Shown here in pieces: positions 58,374 to 64,000 of a stretch of DNA of 64,000 nt (positions within the stretch are counted from its first letter, which is position 1; every line of letters starts with the position of its first letter). A model generated the notes under the pieces. That model did not search any database. It saw nothing but the letters and a program-made list of their open reading frames with translations, and had not been told where the DNA came from. The DNA is from Citrobacter sp. Cu233 (GTDB lineage Bacteria > Pseudomonadota > Gammaproteobacteria > Enterobacterales > Enterobacteriaceae). The stretch covers positions 310,001 through 374,000 of the forward strand of contig NZ_JAOWIF010000031.1 in assembly GCF_030332225.1 (NCBI RefSeq), read 5' to 3'. Both the position numbers and the translations under genes were made by a program.

Positions 58374-59759
58374 TCAGGAGCCTGACGGGTCAATACCATA
58401 CTCTTGCAATTTGTACATCAGAGCGCGCCGACTGATCCCCAGCATTAGCGCTGTTCGGGTACGGTTGCCATCCTGATTGTCGAGCACCTCAAGGATGATG
58501 CGTTTTTCCTCACGCTTAATTTCTTCCTTCAGATTGCGTTCTCCGGTTTGAACCGCTTTTACTTCTGTTACGGTACTGACAGGCGATCGGAACTGCGCAG
58601 GCAGGTCTTCGGCAAAAATCACCGCGCCGGTATTCATGACCACTGCACGTTCGATGACGTTAGACAGTTCACGAATGTTTCCTGGCCATGGCCAGGCGGT
58701 AAGCATGGACATCGCCTTAGGATCGATCTCAATGATATCCCGCTGATTTTCCGAACTAAATTTTTGTAAAAAGTGATTCGCTAACAGGGCGATGTCTTCG
58801 CGGCGTTCGCGTAACGGGGGAAGGGTCAGATGAATCACGTTAAGCCGATAAAACAGGTCTTCGCGGAACGTTCCTTCCTTCACCATTGTTTGCAGGCAGC
58901 GGTTGGTGGCGGCAACAATACGGATATCGACGCGGATAGTTTGGTGTCCGCCGATGCGCTCGAACTCTCTTTCCTGCAAAATACGCAGCAGTTTGGCCTG
59001 CAGAACCAGCGGCATTTCACCAATTTCGTCGAGCAGAAGCGTTCCCTGATGCGCGCGTTCGAACAGTCCCTGGCGTAGGGTTTGTGCACCGGTAAATGCC
59101 CCCTTTTCGTGACCAAACAGTTCGCTTTCCAGTAAGGATTCCGGTAAAGCCGCACAGTTGATTTTGATAAAGGGACCGTTGGCGCGTCTGCTGTTGTAGT
59201 GGATGGCGCGGGCAATCAGCTCTTTTCCTGTGCCACTTTCACCGCTAATCAGTACGTTCGCCTGTGAGAGGGCGATTTTTGCCGTGTCTTTACAAATATC
59301 CATCATCACCGGGCTGTTAGTCAGGATATGCCCCCACTGCCAGCTGGTGCTTAGCGCCTGATGTAGATTGCGGATCTCCTGCTTCATTGCCTGAAGCTGT
59401 AGTGCGCGCTGAATGACCAGATTGAGCTCATCCAAATCAAAGGGTTTAATCACATAGTCAAACGCGCCGCTACGGAGAGCTTCCACTGCGGTCTCCACTT
59501 CGGCGTAGGCCGTCATCAGAATAACGGGGATCCTCGGTTGCTGGGCGCGCATGACTTTCAGTGCATCAATACCGTCCATCTCTGGCATACGGATGTCCAT
59601 CAGTACCACGTCAGGATGCGTATCAGCAAACAGAGTCAGCGCGGTTTCTCCATTGCTGGCGCAGTGCGTCTCATGCCCTTGCAGGGAAAACGCAGTGGCA
59701 AGCATACGGCGAACATTTTCTTCGTCATCAACGATGAGAATACGGTAGGTCGTTTTCAT
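58374..59759 (-). CDS. atoC: Response regulator AtoC (sigma-54 activator)
   Basis: NtrC-type regulator of 461 aa (E. coli 461). Receiver domain (1-120) has the phosphoacceptor Asp in DVVLMDIRMPEMDG. The AAA+ domain (about 145-380) has Walker A GESGTGKE and the GAFTGA loop that contacts sigma-54. A Fis-type helix-turn-helix ends the protein (NRTRTALMLGISRRALMYKL). The palindrome lies 11 bp beyond its stop. Overlaps atoS by 4 bp. Confidence 0.97.
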   Translation of the reverse strand: MKTTYRILIVDDEENVRRMLATAFSLQGHETHCASNGETALTLFADTHPDVVLMDIRMPEMDGIDALKVMRAQQPRIPVILMTAYAEVETAVEALRSGAFDYVIKPFDLDELNLVIQRALQLQAMKQEIRNLHQALSTSWQWGHILTNSPVMMDICKDTAKIALSQANVLISGESGTGKELIARAIHYNSRRANGPFIKINCAALPESLLESELFGHEKGAFTGAQTLRQGLFERAHQGTLLLDEIGEMPLVLQAKLLRILQEREFERIGGHQTIRVDIRIVAATNRCLQTMVKEGTFREDLFYRLNVIHLTLPPLRERREDIALLANHFLQKFSSENQRDIIEIDPKAMSMLTAWPWPGNIRELSNVIERAVVMNTGAVIFAEDLPAQFRSPVSTVTEVKAVQTGERNLKEEIKREEKRIILEVLDNQDGNRTRTALMLGISRRALMYKLQEYGIDPSGS

Positions 59760-61594
59760 TCTGACGGATTTCCCTGCGGGTTTAGAGGTAAAATCAGGGT
59801 GAAGGTTGCGCCGCAGCCCGGCATACTTGTCACGTGGATATCCCCCTGATGCGCGTTGATAATGCGCTGGCTTAGCGCCAGTCCAAGACCCGTACCTGAC
59901 GCTTTGGTCGTAAAGAAGGGGTCGAATATTTTCTTCTGAATGGCAATATCGATACCGTTGCCATTATCTTCAATCATCACCGCCTGCTGTGAGGCTGAGT
60001 ATTGCCAGGTGCGGATTCGAATTTCGCCCCGTGCGGCTATTGCCTGCACCGCATTGATCAAAATATTGAGGATCACCTGCTTGAGGAGTTCGCGATCGGC
60101 GACGATGGCTGGCAGGCTGGCATCTAATTCCGTGGTAAACGCGATTCGAGCCTGTAGACCCGAGGTTTGCACGAGGATCAGCGTTTCTTCAATCAACGCA
60201 TTGAGCCGTACCTGCTGCCACTGGCTTTGTCGCGGGCGTGAGAAATCTAACAGTTGCTGGATGACTTTATTGATTGAGTCAATTTCGTTCAACACAACGG
60301 ATAAATATTCCTGATGTTCTGGTAAAGATGTTTGCTGGCGGATGATCTGTACATAGCCACGGATCGCCGTCAGCGGGTTACGTACCTCATGCGCCACTCC
60401 CGCCATCAACTCGCCGAGCGTTGCGAGCCTTTCCGTTTGTGCCAGCCGGCGTTGTGTCTCTTTGCGGGCAGTTAAATCAGAGAAGATCACCAGAGCGCCG
60501 ATTAGCTCGCCATGCGCGTTATGGATCCGGCTGGTGGTGACGCTTATTTCAATGGTGCGGTCGCGGCCAGGAAAACTCACCTCCTGGGCGACATGTTCGG
60601 TGCCGTGCTCCAGTGTATCCAGTACCGGGCTGGAGAACTGAGTATCGGCAAAGAGGGTTGCATAGGGTTGCCCGACCAGTTCATGAAGCTGATAGCCAGT
60701 GATTTGCTCTGCCGCCGGGTTCATGGTGGTGACATCGCCCTGTCTGTCGATTGCAATGACGCCGTCTGCTGCGTTTTCAATAATCAGGTCGTTAAGGGTT
60801 TTGGTTTCCCGAAGCGTTTGTGCCAGCGCATTGACGCTGCGGCTGATTTGCCCCAGTTCGCCGGGCAGTTCAGGCAGGCGGGCTGGTGTTTTTTGCGCCA
60901 GCGTGGAAAGTCCGTCGGTGATAATGTCGATATTCGCACTGAGACGGCGAGAAAAAAGCACAATCAACAGCAGGCTACTGATAAGTCCGGCAGCCAGTAC
61001 GGCAATGATCCTGACGTCCATTTTCCAGGCTTGCTGGCGGATATCTTCCGTCAGTTCATTCGCCCAGATATAGCCAATGACGTCACCCTGCCGTTCGATG
61101 GGGATCATGGAGTTGAGGATGTCGCCACGAACCTGTCGTCCGGAAAAAACCTCAGGTGCGTTGCTGCTCATCACTTTGCGCCCGGGGTGATCGTCGGTGA
61201 TGGTGATACCGACATTACTTTGATACAACGCAGAGGGGGCGTAGGTGATGATTGCATCCAGTGCCTTGTTGTAATATCCCGCGCCAATGCCAGGAAATGC
61301 CTGGGTGATCCGTTCGGTGATGGGGCCCAGTTCGAGATTCAGCGCCCGAATGCGCGCTTCACGCGGTAAATCCGCGTAGTGGCTAAAGCGATCGCCCAGC
61401 GCGCCGTTAAGCAGAGTGAGCACTGCTGACAGTTTTTTCTCTTTTTCAGATAAGACTGCTGACCGGCCTTCGGTTTCTACGATATAACCAATAGAAATCG
61501 TCGGCACAATGACCATCAGAATGGCCATCATGATCATTTGGTTGCGTAAACGTCGCGGGGTTAAACGACGTGTCAGCCATCTCAGCTTGCGCAT
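59756..61594 (-). CDS. atoS: Sensor histidine kinase AtoS
   Basis: Membrane sensor kinase of 612 aa (E. coli 608) that phosphorylates AtoC. Two membrane helices (near residues 20-40 and 190-215) flank a periplasmic domain, followed by HAMP, PAS (NDLIIENAADGVIAIDRQG), the H-box GVAHEVRNPLTAIRGY and the ATPase domain (EDNGNGIDI, TTKASGTGLGLALS). The start MRKLRWLTRRL is chosen to match the E. coli N-terminus; a 38-codon in-frame extension reaches into the rcsC intergenic region and is unlikely. Confidence 0.94.
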   Translation of the reverse strand: MRKLRWLTRRLTPRRLRNQMIMMAILMVIVPTISIGYIVETEGRSAVLSEKEKKLSAVLTLLNGALGDRFSHYADLPREARIRALNLELGPITERITQAFPGIGAGYYNKALDAIITYAPSALYQSNVGITITDDHPGRKVMSSNAPEVFSGRQVRGDILNSMIPIERQGDVIGYIWANELTEDIRQQAWKMDVRIIAVLAAGLISSLLLIVLFSRRLSANIDIITDGLSTLAQKTPARLPELPGELGQISRSVNALAQTLRETKTLNDLIIENAADGVIAIDRQGDVTTMNPAAEQITGYQLHELVGQPYATLFADTQFSSPVLDTLEHGTEHVAQEVSFPGRDRTIEISVTTSRIHNAHGELIGALVIFSDLTARKETQRRLAQTERLATLGELMAGVAHEVRNPLTAIRGYVQIIRQQTSLPEHQEYLSVVLNEIDSINKVIQQLLDFSRPRQSQWQQVRLNALIEETLILVQTSGLQARIAFTTELDASLPAIVADRELLKQVILNILINAVQAIAARGEIRIRTWQYSASQQAVMIEDNGNGIDIAIQKKIFDPFFTTKASGTGLGLALSQRIINAHQGDIHVTSMPGCGATFTLILPLNPQGNPSE

Positions 61595-61762
61595 TCTCAC
61601 ATCCGTGCAGTGTTTTTTAGGCAAACGACGATTATCAGGGGTTAAGACAACGGTGTCAGAGCGGTGTATCATATTCCCGTAAAGAGAGGGCATTGCGACG
61701 CCGGACATTTACCGCTACCTTAACCACACTCTATTGATATCCTGAGGCGGAGCTTCGCCCCT

Positions 61763-64000
61763 TTGAAATACCTTGCTTCCGTTCATTCAACTCTAAAAGT
61801 CTCACGCTACCTGTTCAGAGCGCTGGCCTTATTGGTCTGGTGTCTGATTGCTTTTGCTTCGGTGTTCTACATTGTGAATGCGCTGCACCAGCGAGAGTCT
61901 GAGATCCGCCAGGAGTTTAATCTCAGCTCCGATCAGGCTCAACGCTACATTCAGCGTACTTCTGACGTGATAAAAGAGCTGAAATACATTGCTGAAAACC
62001 GGTTAACGGCAGAAAACGGCGTGATGTCATTACGGGCACGGGATGATAAAACCGTGGTGCCGAATTTTGAACCGCTGTTTGCCGATTCCGACTGTGCGGT
62101 GATGGGTAATGCCTGGCGTGGCTCGCTGGAGTCATTGGCGTGGTTTATGCGCTACTGGCGCGACAATTTCTCAGCGGCTTATGATTTGAACCGCGTGTTC
62201 CTGATCGGCAGCGATAACCTCTGTATGGCCAATTTTGGTCTGCGGGATATGCCTGTCGAACGTGACGAGGCGCTGAAAGCGCTGCATGAGCGCATCATTA
62301 AGTATCGCAATGCACCACAGGAAGAAAACGGCAATAACCTGTTCTGGATAAGCCAGGGGCCACGTCCGGGGGTGGGGTATTTTTATGCGCTGACGCCGGT
62401 CTATCTTGCCAATCGCCTGCAGGCGTTGCTGGGTGTGGAACAACCGATTCGCATGGAGAACTTCTTCACGCCGGGCAATTTGCCTATGGGGGTGACAATC
62501 CTTGATGAAAATGGTCATGCGCTGATTTCACTTACCGGTCCTGAAGGCAATATTAAGTCTGAACCGCGCTGGATGCAGGAGCGTTCATGGTTTGGCTATA
62601 CGCCAGGTTTTCGCAATCTGGTATTGAAGAAAAACCTGCCGCCATCCTCGCTCAGTATTGTTTACTCCGTTCCGGTCGATCTGGTGCTGGAGCGGATACG
62701 CATGATGATCCTGAACGCGATTCTGCTGAATGTGCTGGTAGGTGCGGCGTTGTTTATGCTGACGCGCATGTATGAGCGGCGTATTTTTATTCCAGCGGAA
62801 AGCGATGCCCAGCGACTGGAAGAGCATGAACAGTTTAACCGTAAAATTGTGGCTTCTGCGCCGGTCGGTATTTGTATTCTGCGCACAATTGATGGCATTA
62901 ACATTCTGAGCAACGAGCTGGCGCATACCTATCTCAACATGCTGACGCATGAAGACAGGCAACGGTTGACGCAAATTATCTGCGGCCAGCAGGTTAATTT
63001 CGTCGATGTATTGACCAGCAATAATACTAATCTGCAAATCAGCTTTGTGCATTCACGTTATCGCAATGAGAACGTAGCGATATGTGTCCTGGTCGATGTG
63101 AGTGCCCGCGTGAAAATGGAAGAGTCGTTACAGGAGATGGCGCAGGCAGCGGAACAGGCCAGCCAGTCAAAATCAATGTTCCTTGCGACGGTGAGTCATG
63201 AGCTACGCACGCCGCTGTATGGCATTATCGGTAACCTTGACCTGCTGCAAACGAAAGAACTGCCCAGCGGAGTGGATCGCCTGGTGACGGCGATGAATAA
63301 CTCTTCCAGCCTGTTGTTGAAGATTATCAGCGATATTCTTGATTTCTCGAAAATCGAATCCGAACAGTTGAAGATTGAACCGCGTGAATTTTCACCGCGT
63401 GAAGTGATGAGCCATATTACGGCCAACTATCTGCCGCTGGTGGTACGCAAGCAACTGGGATTGTACTGTTTCATTGAACCGGATGTGCCTGTGGCATTAA
63501 ATGGCGATCCGATGCGCTTACAGCAGGTCATTTCTAACCTGTTGAGTAATGCGATTAAATTCACTGATACTGGCTGTATTGTGCTGCATGTTCAGTGCAG
63601 CGGCGACTACCTCAGCATTCGTGTGCGTGATACTGGCGTGGGGATCCCGGCCAAAGAAGTCGTTCGTCTGTTCGATCCCTTCTTCCAGGTGGGGACGGGC
63701 GTGCAGCGTAATTTCCAGGGGACCGGGTTAGGTCTGGCTATCTGTGAGAAACTGATCAGCATGATGGACGGGGATATTTCCGTCGATTCTGAACCGGGGA
63801 TGGGGAGCCAGTTTACGCTGCGGATACCGCTGTATGGTGCCCAGTACCCACAGAATAAAAGTGTGGAGGGGCTTGCCAGTACCCGCTGCTGGCTGGCCGT
63901 ACGAAACGCGTCACTCTATCACTTTATCGAATCCAGCCTCACGCGTACCGGGATGACGGTGCTGCGTTATGAGGGGCAGCAACCTGATGCAAATGATGTA
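61763..64000 (+). CDS. rcsC: Hybrid sensor kinase RcsC, 3' end outside window
   Basis: Inner-membrane hybrid kinase of the Rcs envelope-stress phosphorelay. The frame is open for 746 codons to the end of the window; the family is about 949 aa. It starts at a TTG (LKYLASVHST; MKYLASF in E. coli) with GGCGGAG upstream, as I recall for E. coli too. Visible parts: helix 1 (LALLVWCLIAFASVFYIV), a large periplasmic domain (about 45-310), helix 2, a PAS-like linker, the H-box FLATVSHELRTPLYG, and the ATPase motifs VRDTGVGIPAKE and GTGLGLAICEK. The window cuts the protein in the Rcs-specific ABL region, before the receiver domain. It is divergent from atoS. Confidence 0.95.
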   Translation, partial: MKYLASVHSTLKVSRYLFRALALLVWCLIAFASVFYIVNALHQRESEIRQEFNLSSDQAQRYIQRTSDVIKELKYIAENRLTAENGVMSLRARDDKTVVPNFEPLFADSDCAVMGNAWRGSLESLAWFMRYWRDNFSAAYDLNRVFLIGSDNLCMANFGLRDMPVERDEALKALHERIIKYRNAPQEENGNNLFWISQGPRPGVGYFYALTPVYLANRLQALLGVEQPIRMENFFTPGNLPMGVTILDENGHALISLTGPEGNIKSEPRWMQERSWFGYTPGFRNLVLKKNLPPSSLSIVYSVPVDLVLERIRMMILNAILLNVLVGAALFMLTRMYERRIFIPAESDAQRLEEHEQFNRKIVASAPVGICILRTIDGINILSNELAHTYLNMLTHEDRQRLTQIICGQQVNFVDVLTSNNTNLQISFVHSRYRNENVAICVLVDVSARVKMEESLQEMAQAAEQASQSKSMFLATVSHELRTPLYGIIGNLDLLQTKELPSGVDRLVTAMNNSSSLLLKIISDILDFSKIESEQLKIEPREFSPREVMSHITANYLPLVVRKQLGLYCFIEPDVPVALNGDPMRLQQVISNLLSNAIKFTDTGCIVLHVQCSGDYLSIRVRDTGVGIPAKEVVRLFDPFFQVGTGVQRNFQGTGLGLAICEKLISMMDGDISVDSEPGMGSQFTLRIPLYGAQYPQNKSVEGLASTRCWLAVRNASLYHFIESSLTRTGMTVLRYEGQQPDANDV

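Noticed and set aside
1-64000. CRISPR array or tRNA/rRNA genes
   Set aside because: No regularly spaced repeats or tRNA/rRNA-like stretches were noticed; the repeats found are REP-type palindromes in intergenic gaps.

Overview
The window reads as the chromosome of a gammaproteobacterium of the family Enterobacteriaceae, most likely a Citrobacter of the C. freundii type. This is inferred from remembered protein families and gene order, not from a search. Almost every gene matches the E. coli/Salmonella chromosome in order and protein length. A cheV gene sits between nuoN and rnz (as in Salmonella, absent from E. coli K-12), ais and inaA are missing from their E. coli positions, and GyrA has Thr at position 83, which is the usual state in C. 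freundii.

Layout. 1-5015: end of the complex I operon (nuoL partial, nuoM, nuoN). 5074-11099: cheV, rnz, elaA, elaB, menF, menD. 11096-21265: an accessory island that splits the menaquinone operon between menD and menH. 21280-24526: menB, menC, menE. 24633-32272: pmrD facing the arn operon (arnBCADTEF, lipid A aminoarabinose modification). 32568-39611: a nudI gene broken by one amber codon, yfaZ, yfaY and the rhamnonate genes yfaX/rhmR, rhmD, rhmT, rhmA. 39653-46422: glpABC divergent from glpTQ. 46504-50285: yfaE, nrdB, nrdA. 50764-54287: ubiG and gyrA. 54331-61594: atoB, atoE, atoA, atoD, atoC, atoS. 61763-64000: 5' part of rcsC.

The island is the most interesting part. From left to right it holds a frameshifted stub of menH, a short nuoN-like tail with its own terminator, a FimB-type tyrosine recombinase, a 284-bp segment bounded by a perfect 21-bp inverted repeat (a fimS-like phase switch), a chaperone-usher operon (major pilin, chaperone, usher, two-domain adhesin, minor pilin) and a decayed second recombinase. 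Then comes a diverged second copy of the rnz-elaA-menF-menD block, riddled with deletions. The last remnant, menD', runs in frame into the only complete menH coding region. The strongest promoter-like sequence inside the switch points away from the pilin genes, so the sequenced orientation looks like phase OFF.

A simple model is that a segment from a related genome, with the fimbrial operon between nuoN and rnz, was added as a near-tandem duplication ending in menH. The redundant donor copies then decayed while fimbriae and menH were kept. Transcription of menH-menB-menC-menE may now start in the retained remnant of the second menF/menD upstream region.

Regulatory sites visible by eye include a sigma-54 promoter and a 43-bp AtoC-type palindrome upstream of atoD, DnaA and NrdR boxes upstream of nrdA, a PmrA-like box upstream of arnB, a CRP-like site between glpA and glpT, several REP-type palindromes and rho-independent terminators. 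I found no tRNA, rRNA, CRISPR array or insertion sequence.
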